Origin: JBBDSV01 sp040904785
GTDB lineage: Bacteria > Actinomycetota > Nitriliruptoria > Nitriliruptorales > Nitriliruptoraceae
Length of the DNA stretch: 38,989 nucleotides
Direction of reading: 5' to 3'
NCBI GenBank assembly: GCA_040904785.1
Contig: JBBDSV010000044.1
Location: forward strand, 1-38,989
Position 1 is the first letter of the stretch, and every line of letters begins with the position of its first letter. Shown one piece after another: positions 16,608 to 23,669 of this stretch. A program made the translations under genes and the position numbers. The notes beneath the pieces were generated by a model. The model worked only from the letters and a program-made list of their open reading frames with translations, searched no databases and had not been told where the DNA came from.

Positions 16608-16631
16608 TATTATCTCTTAGTGCGAAACTAA
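16608..16631 (+). promoter_or_regulatory. nirK promoter and inverted-repeat operator
   Basis: In an AT-rich patch, TATTAT at 16608-16613 is one base from the -10 consensus. Directly behind it is TTAGT-gcgaa-ACTAA (16617-16631), a 5-bp inverted repeat over the expected transcription start. A repressor bound there would block initiation, as MarR- or Rrf2-type regulators do. No regulator gene is adjacent, so its identity is open. No clear -35 is seen. Confidence 0.5.
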
Positions 16632-16646
16632 TTGTTAGGACATGAG

Positions 16647-18221
16647 ATGGCTGCCCCCGCCCAATCGACGCACGCGAACCCGCTGGGTGCCGGACGCGCA
16701 CTCGCGCTCTTCGTTGGCGCCGTCTCCCTCAGTGTCGTCGCCGCACTTGTCGTCAGCGACCGCGGCGAGCCCGCCGCGGCGCCAGATCCCGGGCAAACAC
16801 CCGCCGCAACCCCGGCTGCGACGGCGAACGCCGGCCTGCCGGTTGATGTCGTGGCTGATCTGGTCCCCAAGGCATCGCTGTCGCCGGCACCCGCCGATGA
16901 GACCAACGTGGCGGTCGCTCCCAACGTGCCGCCTGCTGCCGCACGGACGTCGCCGGCAATCGTCGACATCCACTTCGAGGTCGTCGAAAACGTCTCGACG
17001 ATCGACCCGGCGTCTGGCACCCGGACGGAGACGTGGGGCTACCGTATCGCCGACGGCGACAACGAACTCGTCGTCGGAACACCTGGCCCCGTGATCCGGG
17101 CGCGGGTGGGCGACGTGCTCCGGTTCACCATCACCAACCCGGCCGGCAACCAACATCCCCACAATGTCGATTTCCATGCGGTGACGGGACAGGGCGGTGG
17201 TGCCGAGGCGACGACGGTGGCTCCAGGCGAGACGCGCACGATCGAGGCGCGACTGCTGTATCCCGGGTTCTTCATGTACCACTGCGCCTACGGTGACGTC
17301 CCCGCCCACATCTCGCACGGCATGTACGGCGGCATCCTCGTCGATCCCGCGACACCCCTTCCGGACGCCGATCACGAGTGGTACATCGTGCAGTCGGAGT
17401 ACTACCTCGCCGATGGCGACAGCGACGTCGCAACGTTCGACCGCGCGGCCGTCACCGATGAGCACCCGAGCCACGTCGTGTTCAACGGCGCCGTCGGCGC
17501 GATCGCCGGCGACAACGCCCTCGAGATGGCCGTCGGCGAACGGGCCCGCATCTACTTCGTCAACGCCGGCTTGAACCTGACGTCGAACTTCCACCCGATC
17601 GGCTCGCACTGGGACCGCGTCTGGCAGGAGGCCGCACTGCTCAACGCACCCCTGCGTGGTTCGCAGACAACGCTCGTGCCCGCTGGCGGCGGAACCGTCG
17701 TCGAACTGCTCGGCCAGGTGCCGCAGACGGTCGTGCTCGTCGATCACGCACTCGCGCGCACGTTCGACAAGGGCGCAGCCGGCCACATCGTGATTCGTGG
17801 CGACGAGGATCCCGAGATCTTCGAAGAGGTCGAACCGGGCGAGATCGAGCGGCCCGATGCGCTGCCCGAGCCAGCCGCCGCCGAACCCACCGACGTTCCC
17901 GATGGCCCCGTCGAACACGTGTCCATCCTCGCCGGCTCGATGACCTTCCAGGCCGAGGGCGCGGCCGACGAGTTCTCCGACGATGAGCAGCCCGCCGACT
18001 ACTCCGTCAACGTCCTCGAAGTCCCCGTGGGCACCACGGTGACGTGGACGAACGAGGATCCGGGCATCATGCACACGGTTACGGCAGCCGACGGGTCGTT
18101 CGACTCGGGACTCCTCGCCGAAGGCGCGACGTTCTCCTACACGTTCACCGAAACGGGCGAGTACGAGTACCTGTGCACGCCCCACCCGTGGATGCGAGCG
18201 AAGGTCGTCGTGACCGGGTGA
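16647..18221 (+). CDS. nirK: Copper nitrite reductase fused to a cupredoxin
   Basis: A 524-aa exported protein with three parts: a signal anchor (residues 18-37), a two-domain copper nitrite reductase (about 100-390) and a C-terminal plastocyanin-like domain (about 422-524). NirK ligands are in place. Type 1 copper: H172, C213, H221, M226. Type 2 copper: H177, H212, H316. Catalytic Asp and His: D175 and H276 (in SHVVFNGAVGA). The extra domain has its own type 1 site, H476, C510, H513, M516. NirK reduces nitrite to NO outside the membrane; the fused cupredoxin could deliver its electrons. ATG at 16647 has AGGA six bases upstream; TTG at 16632 is less likely. No nirV, nor or nos genes are nearby, so it may serve partial denitrification or NO generation. 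Confidence 0.88.
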   Translation: MAAPAQSTHANPLGAGRALALFVGAVSLSVVAALVVSDRGEPAAAPDPGQTPAATPAATANAGLPVDVVADLVPKASLSPAPADETNVAVAPNVPPAAARTSPAIVDIHFEVVENVSTIDPASGTRTETWGYRIADGDNELVVGTPGPVIRARVGDVLRFTITNPAGNQHPHNVDFHAVTGQGGGAEATTVAPGETRTIEARLLYPGFFMYHCAYGDVPAHISHGMYGGILVDPATPLPDADHEWYIVQSEYYLADGDSDVATFDRAAVTDEHPSHVVFNGAVGAIAGDNALEMAVGERARIYFVNAGLNLTSNFHPIGSHWDRVWQEAALLNAPLRGSQTTLVPAGGGTVVELLGQVPQTVVLVDHALARTFDKGAAGHIVIRGDEDPEIFEEVEPGEIERPDALPEPAAAEPTDVPDGPVEHVSILAGSMTFQAEGAADEFSDDEQPADYSVNVLEVPVGTTVTWTNEDPGIMHTVTAADGSFDSGLLAEGATFSYTFTETGEYEYLCTPHPWMRAKVVVTG

Positions 18222-18234
18222 TGTCGCGTGACCC

Positions 18235-18645
18235 TCAGGCCGCTGCCGCGGTGAGCGCGGCGGCCAGTTCACGTTCGACGTCGGCCGCCAGCTCGGAAAG
18301 GCCCGGGACGTCGGCGATCCCGAGCATCATGTTCGGGTCGATCGCCAGCAGTTCACTGCCACCGTCGGGATGCGAACGCACGACGACGTTGCAGGGCAGC
18401 AACGCACCGATTTCGGGCTCCGCGGTCAGCGCCTCGTGCGCATACTGCGGCTTGCAGGCCCCCAGGATGCGATAGGCGGGGATGTCGACGCCGAGCTTGT
18501 CGGCCAGCGTCTGCGCGACATCGATCTCAGTCAAGACACCGAATCCCTGCGCCGCGAGTTCTGCGCGGACACGCACTTCGGCTTCGGCGGGCGTGTCGTC
18601 CGTGCGCACACGCAGGACATAGCGGTCGTGCACCAGGGCACCCAT
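18235..18645 (-). CDS. DUF302 domain protein
   Basis: A 136-aa protein of the DUF302 family (COG3439). It has the family fold elements: an early SxxEAxxxxxxxLAxxGFGVLTEIDV segment, a LGACKPQYAHEAL turn and a LPCNVVV strand. The biochemical role is unknown. The KPQYA Cys (residue about 65) and the LPCN Cys could be redox or metal ligands. ATG at 18645 has GAGGA four bases upstream. It follows modC by 82 bp on the same strand, so it may be the last gene of that run, and it converges on nirK with a 13-bp gap. Alternating Ala and Glu at the C-terminus suggest an extra helix. Confidence 0.8.
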   Translation of the reverse strand: MGALVHDRYVLRVRTDDTPAEAEVRVRAELAAQGFGVLTEIDVAQTLADKLGVDIPAYRILGACKPQYAHEALTAEPEIGALLPCNVVVRSHPDGGSELLAIDPNMMLGIADVPGLSELAADVERELAAALTAAAA

Positions 18646-18727
18646 GCGATCCTCGTCGGTCGGCTACCCGGGAGAACGCCGCCGTATCGCGGAGACATTC
18701 CTTCGCTGCAGCCGAGGTCGGCGGCGA

Positions 18728-19807
18728 TCAGGCGGGCCAGGTATCGATCTCGGACGCCTTCACCGCGACCCACACCGCATCACCTTCACGCGCGCCGAGT
18801 TCGGCGAGGCCGGCAGCGGTGATCTGCGCGACGACGGACACCCCGCCCTCGAGGTGGACACGCACGTCACTGCCGTGCAGATCGATCGAATCGATCCGCG
18901 CGCGCCATTGATTACGTGTACTGCCGCTTGGCTCGGCCGTGTGCAACGCAACTGCACGCGGATGAACAGCCGCCAACACGCGTGTGCCGGGCACGAGACC
19001 GTGGCTGACGGCCAGTGCTCCGCCGGCGTCGAGATCGATCGCCTCGTCACTCGCGACGCCACGAAAGAGGTTGATGCCCACGAGTCGTGCGGCCCAGGGC
19101 GAACGCGGGCGGCGCGCGATCTCCACGGGCGCGGCGTCCTGGACGACGCGTCCGGACTCGATGACGGCGACACGATCGGCGAGATTGATCGCCTCCAGCG
19201 GTTCATGCGTGACGACGAGCACCGGGCCGGCAAACGCATGCAGATGATCATCCAAGACCCGGCGGATGTCCCGCCGGGTGGCAACATCAAGCGCCGACAG
19301 TGGCTCGTCGAGCACCAGCAGTCGCGGCTCGGGCGCCAACGCGCGCGCCAGCGCCACGCGCTGCGCCTGCCCGCTGGACAGCGCACCTGGCCGCGCGTCT
19401 GCCGCCTCGGCCAGTCCCACACGGTCGAGCCAGTCACGTGCCTGCGCACGTGCTGCGCGCACGTCGATGCCTCGCGCACGCAGCCCGAACGCAACGTTGT
19501 CGAGCGCGCTCAGATGGGGGAAGAGGCGCAGATCGGCGAACACGACGCCGATATCGCGTTCGTGTACCGGGACCCAGACGTGGTCCGTCGGCGCGTCAAG
19601 CACGCGTCCATCGAGTCGGATGACGCCGGAGTCAAGCGGATGCAGTCCCGCGATGACGCGCAGCAGGGTCGACTTGCCGGCACCGTTGGGACCGACGACG
19701 GCAACGATCTCGCCGGCGGACGCCGACACCGAGACGTCGAGCGCGAACGATCCCGCACGCGCACGCACGTCGGCGTGCAGCCCGGTGTCGCCGGCCGCGG
19801 GCATCAT
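18728..19807 (-). CDS. modC: Molybdate ABC transporter ATPase
   Basis: A 359-aa ABC ATPase. Walker A is GPNGAGKST (39-47), the signature is LSSGQAQ (143-149), Walker B is LLVLDE (163-168), and the H-loop is H201 in VVTHEP. After the nucleotide-binding domain, about residues 285-359 form a Mop-like (TOBE) domain that binds molybdate and is typical of ModC. It powers import of molybdate, or tungstate, with ModB and ModA. The ATG at 19807 overlaps the modB stop by ATGA. Mo uptake fits an organism with molybdoenzymes such as nitrate reductase, which would feed nitrite to the neighbouring NirK. That link is inference; no molybdoenzyme is in the window. Confidence 0.92.
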   Translation of the reverse strand: MMPAAGDTGLHADVRARAGSFALDVSVSASAGEIVAVVGPNGAGKSTLLRVIAGLHPLDSGVIRLDGRVLDAPTDHVWVPVHERDIGVVFADLRLFPHLSALDNVAFGLRARGIDVRAARAQARDWLDRVGLAEAADARPGALSSGQAQRVALARALAPEPRLLVLDEPLSALDVATRRDIRRVLDDHLHAFAGPVLVVTHEPLEAINLADRVAVIESGRVVQDAAPVEIARRPRSPWAARLVGINLFRGVASDEAIDLDAGGALAVSHGLVPGTRVLAAVHPRAVALHTAEPSGSTRNQWRARIDSIDLHGSDVRVHLEGGVSVVAQITAAGLAELGAREGDAVWVAVKASEIDTWPA

Positions 19808-20610
19808 GTGCCGATCCGCAGGAATCGGTCGCGCAAGGCAACGAGCACCACGATCGACACGGCGAGCAGCAGGAAACTCAACAGATAGGCCGCCTCGGGG
19901 TTGCGGTCGAGTTCGAGGTAGACGGCCAGCGGCAGCGTCTGCGTCCTGCCCGGCATGTTGCCGGCGAACGTGATCGTCGCGCCGAATTCGCCCAAGGCTC
20001 GTGCCCAGGCGAGCGCGATGCCGGCGGCGAGCGACGGGGTCAGCAGCGGTAGCACGACCCGTCGTAGCGTCATTGCCCGATCGGCCCCCAGCGTGGCCGC
20101 CGCCTCGTCGAGCCGACGATCGTGCTGTCGCACCCCGGCCTCGACGGTGACCACGAGGAACGGCATGGCGACGAATGCGGCCGCGAGCACGATCGCTGCC
20201 GTGGTGAATGGCACCGTGATCCCGGTGAGCGCCTCGAGCGGACGGCCGACGATGCCGCGGCGACCGAACGCCGCGAGCAGTCCGACCCCGCCGACGACCG
20301 GCGGCAACACCATCGGCAGCACAGCGAGCGCGCGGACCACTGCCTTGCCGGGAAACGCCGCGCGTGCGAGCAGCAGCGCCAGTGGAACACCGAACAGCAC
20401 GGCCAACACGGCCGCGAGGACCGACGCGAGCAGCGACCGCACCAACGCCTGGCCCACCACCGGGTCAGTGAGCAACACACCCGCACGGCGCCATGGGGTG
20501 CGCACCGCGAGCGCGACGGTGGGCAGAATCAGGAATGTCAGCGCGACCGCTGCGAGCACGACGACGCTCCGAGGGAGCGCGGCCTCGGTGTTCCGGGCGC
20601 GGTTGCGCAT
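19804..20610 (-). CDS. modB: Molybdate ABC transporter permease
   Basis: A 268-aa inner-membrane permease with about five or six hydrophobic helices. The EAA-type loop that contacts the ATPase is LDEAAATLGADRAMTLRRV, and LPLLTPSLAAGIALAWARALGEFGAT is the ModB signature. ATG at 20610 overlaps the modA stop as TGATG, so translation re-initiates directly. Its own stop overlaps modC. A much longer reading frame runs upstream into modA but has no homology. With ModA and ModC it forms a molybdate importer in the cytoplasmic membrane. Confidence 0.92.
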   Translation of the reverse strand: MRNRARNTEAALPRSVVVLAAVALTFLILPTVALAVRTPWRRAGVLLTDPVVGQALVRSLLASVLAAVLAVLFGVPLALLLARAAFPGKAVVRALAVLPMVLPPVVGGVGLLAAFGRRGIVGRPLEALTGITVPFTTAAIVLAAAFVAMPFLVVTVEAGVRQHDRRLDEAAATLGADRAMTLRRVVLPLLTPSLAAGIALAWARALGEFGATITFAGNMPGRTQTLPLAVYLELDRNPEAAYLLSFLLLAVSIVVLVALRDRFLRIGT

Positions 20611-21371
20611 CACGGCGCACCGAAGCCGTGCGCGGCAAAGATCTCGCGACCGACCGCGCTTCGTGCGAACGCGACGTATTCGGCGGCGAGATCCGGACGC
20701 GACGCCGACGTCAGGGCCGCCATCGGATACTCGGCTTCGACGTTGACGGCCGCATCGATCGGCACCGCCTCGACGCGGTCGGCCGCCGCGGCGATGTCGG
20801 TGGCGTAGACGAGTGCGGCGTCGGCGTCGCCGAGCGCGACCTTGGTCAACGCGGCCCGCACGTGCGGCTCGAGACTCACCGGCGCCACATCGACACCGGC
20901 ACGGTCGAGCACGGTGCGCGCATAGCGACCGGCGGGTACCGAGTCGGCGGGAAGCACGACGAGCAGGCGATCGTCGGCGAGATCTGCGACCGCAGTGATG
21001 TCGCGCGGGTTGCCGGCGGCCACCGCGATCGCCATCGTGTTCGTCGCGACGGGATGCGGGCCCTCGGCGACGAGGCCGGCGTCGACAACGACCGCCATCG
21101 ACGACGTGTCGGCGAACGCGACGACGTCCGCGTCGGCCCCGGCGACCACCTGCCGGGCCAGCGTCTGGCTGCCGGCGAAGTTGTGTTGCACCGCGACCTG
21201 CGGATGCACCTCGCCGAACGCGTCGGAGAGGTCGGTGACGACGTCCGTCAGCGAGGCCGCCGCAAACACCGTGATCGTCTCCGTCGTCGCATCGGTTGTC
21301 ACCGGAGCGCATCCCGCGAGCAGCGCGGCGGCGGCAGCCGCGAGCACGCGTCGCCGTCGTCGTTTCACCAT
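20610..21371 (-). CDS. modA: Molybdate-binding lipoprotein
   Basis: A 253-aa extracytoplasmic solute-binding protein. A very basic start (MVKRRRRR), a hydrophobic stretch and the lipobox LLAGC predict a lipoprotein with Cys21 as acylated residue. FAAASLTDV follows soon after, the ModA hallmark whose Ser binds the oxyanion; further typical blocks are NFAGSQTLARQV and ALVYATDI. It captures molybdate or tungstate and hands it to ModBC. ATG at 21371 is preceded by GACGGGG with almost no spacer, so the GTG next to it is an alternative start. The gene lies 6 bp after the DUF2254 gene, so a joint transcript is likely. Confidence 0.92.
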   Translation of the reverse strand: MVKRRRRRVLAAAAAALLAGCAPVTTDATTETITVFAAASLTDVVTDLSDAFGEVHPQVAVQHNFAGSQTLARQVVAGADADVVAFADTSSMAVVVDAGLVAEGPHPVATNTMAIAVAAGNPRDITAVADLADDRLLVVLPADSVPAGRYARTVLDRAGVDVAPVSLEPHVRAALTKVALGDADAALVYATDIAAAADRVEAVPIDAAVNVEAEYPMAALTSASRPDLAAEYVAFARSAVGREIFAAHGFGAP

Positions 21372-21377
21372 CCCCGT

Positions 21378-22727
21378 CTACTTGGCCGCGGTGACGGTCG
21401 CCGAACGCGTGCCCTGCGTGAGCGCCTGTTCAGCCAGCCGTCGAACCCGCTCCACACGGACAACGTCGATCTCGTCGTCACATGTGGCTGCCGCACCGAC
21501 ACGGTCAACCTGACGGCGCACGACCGCAGCACGATCGGACGAGTCGGCGACATGCTCGGCGAGGTCGATCAGCATGGTCAGCAGGGCAGTGAGCACGTCC
21601 GCGTCCCGTGCGCCGTAGCGCACCGCACCGCCGACCGCGAGTTCAACGAGTGCGGCGAATCCGGGCTGCGGAACCGCGACGCGCATCGCACCGTCGTCGT
21701 CGGTGACGATCGAGTCGCCCAGCGGATGGCGCGAATACCGACACAGCACGGCCGACATCTGCTCGATCGCCAGCACGGCCGTCGTTGGATCGTTGACGCC
21801 GGGTGACAGCGCGCGAGTGGCGATGTCCTGCATCTGGCGCAGTCCGTAGGCCAGGTCCGTCGATTCGGTGCGGTCGACGCCGAGGTGGAGGTAGCGGTGA
21901 ATCAACACCGCCACCTCGTCACGATCACCGACCGCATCTCCTGTTGCCGTATCCGGCCACACCCAGGCGATCGTCGTGCCCTCGGTCACCCACTCCCCAA
22001 GCGTCGGCCGCAGCCGCACCACCAGACCGGCCTCGCGCGCCTGGTCGGCGAGCGCGGACGCGTCGACGAGTTGGAGGTAGCCGCCGCGGCGTGCCCACAC
22101 GGGCACCGCATCGGCCGGCGGGTCGGGCGCGATCCGGTCGGGCAGCACGTCCCGATCTGCCTCGACCCGTTCGAGCTGTGCGAGGGTGGCAACGACGATT
22201 TCGCGCATCACCACGTCGACACGCAGGTGCTGGGCGACGTAATGGATGAAGTAGATCAGCAGGCCGACTGCGGCGAATGACGCGAGCAGCGCGACGGAGA
22301 CCGCGGTTCGTGGAACGAACGGTACGACGTTCTCGGCCGCCGACCGCACGGTGCGCAGCACCCCGACGGAGTAGACGGCAGACGCGATCATTGCACTCAA
22401 GACGACTTGCACGCGGCGGTCACGCAGGAACGTGCGCAACAGCCGTGGACTGAACTGCGTCGCGGCCATCTGCAGCGCGATGATCGTTAACGAGAACACG
22501 AGTCCGACGACGGTGATCGTCGACCCGGCGAGCTGCGCGAGAATTGCGCGGGCACCATCGGGTGTGCCCGAGAACGTCAGTGCCGACGGAATCCAGCCGA
22601 GATACGGGTCGACGCGGGTCAAGACCGCGGCTGCGACGGCGGCGATGACCACGGCGACACTCGGGATGAGCCACAGCGAGTCACGCAGATCGTCCCACCA
22701 GCCGCGTATCCGGACGGAGCGTGTCAC
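21378..22727 (-). CDS. DUF2254 integral membrane protein
   Basis: A 449-aa DUF2254 (COG4325) membrane protein. Four N-terminal hydrophobic segments (about residues 18-36, 65-85, 105-125 and 140-165) include the family sequence VFSLTIIALQMAATQFSPRLLRTF. A large cytoplasmic domain follows, containing DPTTAVLAIEQM. Function is unknown. The GTG start at 22727 has GGGGAGG six bases upstream. A TAGCGT -10-like element lies at 22773-22778 on the minus strand. The gene sits directly ahead of modABC; whether it has any part in molybdate uptake is not known. Confidence 0.87.
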   Translation of the reverse strand: MTRSVRIRGWWDDLRDSLWLIPSVAVVIAAVAAAVLTRVDPYLGWIPSALTFSGTPDGARAILAQLAGSTITVVGLVFSLTIIALQMAATQFSPRLLRTFLRDRRVQVVLSAMIASAVYSVGVLRTVRSAAENVVPFVPRTAVSVALLASFAAVGLLIYFIHYVAQHLRVDVVMREIVVATLAQLERVEADRDVLPDRIAPDPPADAVPVWARRGGYLQLVDASALADQAREAGLVVRLRPTLGEWVTEGTTIAWVWPDTATGDAVGDRDEVAVLIHRYLHLGVDRTESTDLAYGLRQMQDIATRALSPGVNDPTTAVLAIEQMSAVLCRYSRHPLGDSIVTDDDGAMRVAVPQPGFAALVELAVGGAVRYGARDADVLTALLTMLIDLAEHVADSSDRAAVVRRQVDRVGAAATCDDEIDVVRVERVRRLAEQALTQGTRSATVTAAK

Positions 22728-22772
22728 CCGCCACCTCCCCGACCGGCGACCATCGGCCGGTACCGACCGCCG

Positions 22773-22778
22773 ACGCTA
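22773..22778 (-). promoter_or_regulatory. Candidate -10 element for DUF2254-modABC
   Basis: TAGCGT on the minus strand lies 46 bp before the DUF2254 start. The same hexamer precedes the gene at 30582, so it may be a preferred -10 in this genome. No matching -35 was found. Confidence 0.3.
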
Positions 22779-22791
22779 GCACCGGCTGCGG

Positions 22792-23248
22792 TCACAACGT
22801 CCGCGCGAACTGCCGCTCGACGAGATGCTCGCGCGGCGGGGGAAAGCGCCCCTGCACACCGGTCTCCGCAAAGCCGGCCGCGCGATACAACCTGGCGGCA
22901 CCGGGCACGTGATCTCCGACGTGCAGCACGAGGCGGACACTTCCGAACGCCCGTCCCCACGCGAGGGCGGCGGCGAGCAGCGCGGATCGACCCACAGTCC
23001 GACGAGCACAGCGTCACCGGACACGGTCGCATCGATGATGTGCACCACGCCCACGTCGCCACCGTCGTCGGTGGCCAGAAATGTCGCCGCGTCAGGCGTT
23101 CGCGCCACGTCGCGTCGTCGAACGCCGCCTCTTCGTCATGCGTGCTGCAGAAGGCGTCGGGATCCTCGCGCAGTGCTCGCAGCCGCAGGGCGCGAACACG
23201 CCGCCAGTCGTCACGACCAGCGTGTTCGATGTCGACGTCGCGGCTCAA
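22792..23248 (-). pseudogene. GNAT acetyltransferase, broken by two frame changes
   Basis: A GNAT-family N-acetyltransferase spread over three frames. The N-terminus (DIEHAGRDDWRRVRALRLRA to ATWRERL) ends in frame one near 23088. DAATFLATDDGG to LVGLWVDP continues in a second frame. SALLAAALAWG to the C-terminal YRAAGFAETG is in a third. The first change fits a single-base indel. At the second, the acetyl-CoA loop (R/QxxGxG/A) that should follow LWVDP is missing, so a deletion of roughly 20 bases removed the binding site. The TTG start overlaps the stop of the preceding 30-codon frame (TTGA). In a draft assembly the first shift could be an error; the missing loop argues for real decay. Confidence 0.75.
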
Positions 23249-23337
23249 CGTCCGGCCGCGCGCTCGCGCTCGACCGCATGCTTGGCGTCGTCGGCGACGG
23301 GCCGACCGCTCTGCGGCACCGCGGCACGGTTGCTCAT
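23245..23337 (-). CDS. Possible 30-aa small protein
   Basis: A short frame from ATG at 23337 encodes 30 residues rich in Ala, Arg and Glu, ending in KHAVERERAAGR. It is recognised only by context: it begins 10 bp after the stop of the 64-aa gene and its stop overlaps the TTG start of the broken GNAT gene. No clear ribosome binding site and no known family. It may be a coupling leader rather than a functional protein. Confidence 0.3.
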   Translation of the reverse strand: MSNRAAVPQSGRPVADDAKHAVERERAAGR

Positions 23338-23347
23338 ACGGCGAGTA

Positions 23348-23542
23348 TCACCGGGTCCCGGCATCGCCACCCAGGGCCTTCGGCGCGGATCGGGACTCAG
23401 CACTGCCGATGCGCGCGCGAAGTTCGTCGATGCGCTGTGCGATCACGCTGCGGGAACCGGCGTCATTGTGCGGCGGCATCTCGGCGAGATAGCGCTCGAG
23501 CGCAGCAAGCTGTTCCCGCAACTCACGACGATCGCCGTCCAC
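23348..23542 (-). CDS. Small predicted coiled-coil protein (64 aa)
   Basis: GTG at 23542 is preceded by CAGGAG with a five-base spacer, which sets this start against a longer frame from 23719 that lacks a site. The protein is charged and helical: RRELREQLAALERYLAEM and a second helix SVIAQRIDELRARIG show heptad-like Leu/Ile spacing, so a short coiled coil is likely. No family is recognised. It leads the minus-strand run towards DUF2254-modABC and is divergent from the GGDEF-EAL gene. Confidence 0.55.
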   Translation of the reverse strand: MDGDRRELREQLAALERYLAEMPPHNDAGSRSVIAQRIDELRARIGSAESRSAPKALGGDAGTR

Positions 23543-23669
23543 CGCGACTCCTGTGTCGCTCGAGCCTCGACCGTAGCGCCTGCGGTACTCCGACCGCGGA
23601 CTTGGACATATGATCATCTCTTGGTGGGACGTACCTGTCTGGGGGCGAAGCGACGGAGGTGATCCCGCA

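Larger units (their letters stand above)
16353..16646. other. Intergenic region with promoters and repeats
   Basis: The 294 bp between two divergent genes hold the 28-bp palindrome at 16414-16441, a 12-mer cttcgccgtagg at 16412-16423 repeated at 16538-16549, and the AT-rich nirK promoter near 16606-16640. No additional coding sequence is supported. Confidence 0.5.

Noticed and set aside
16635..18272. 545-codon minus-strand frame opposite nirK
   Set aside because: The plus-strand frame holds every NirK ligand; the opposite frame has no motif.
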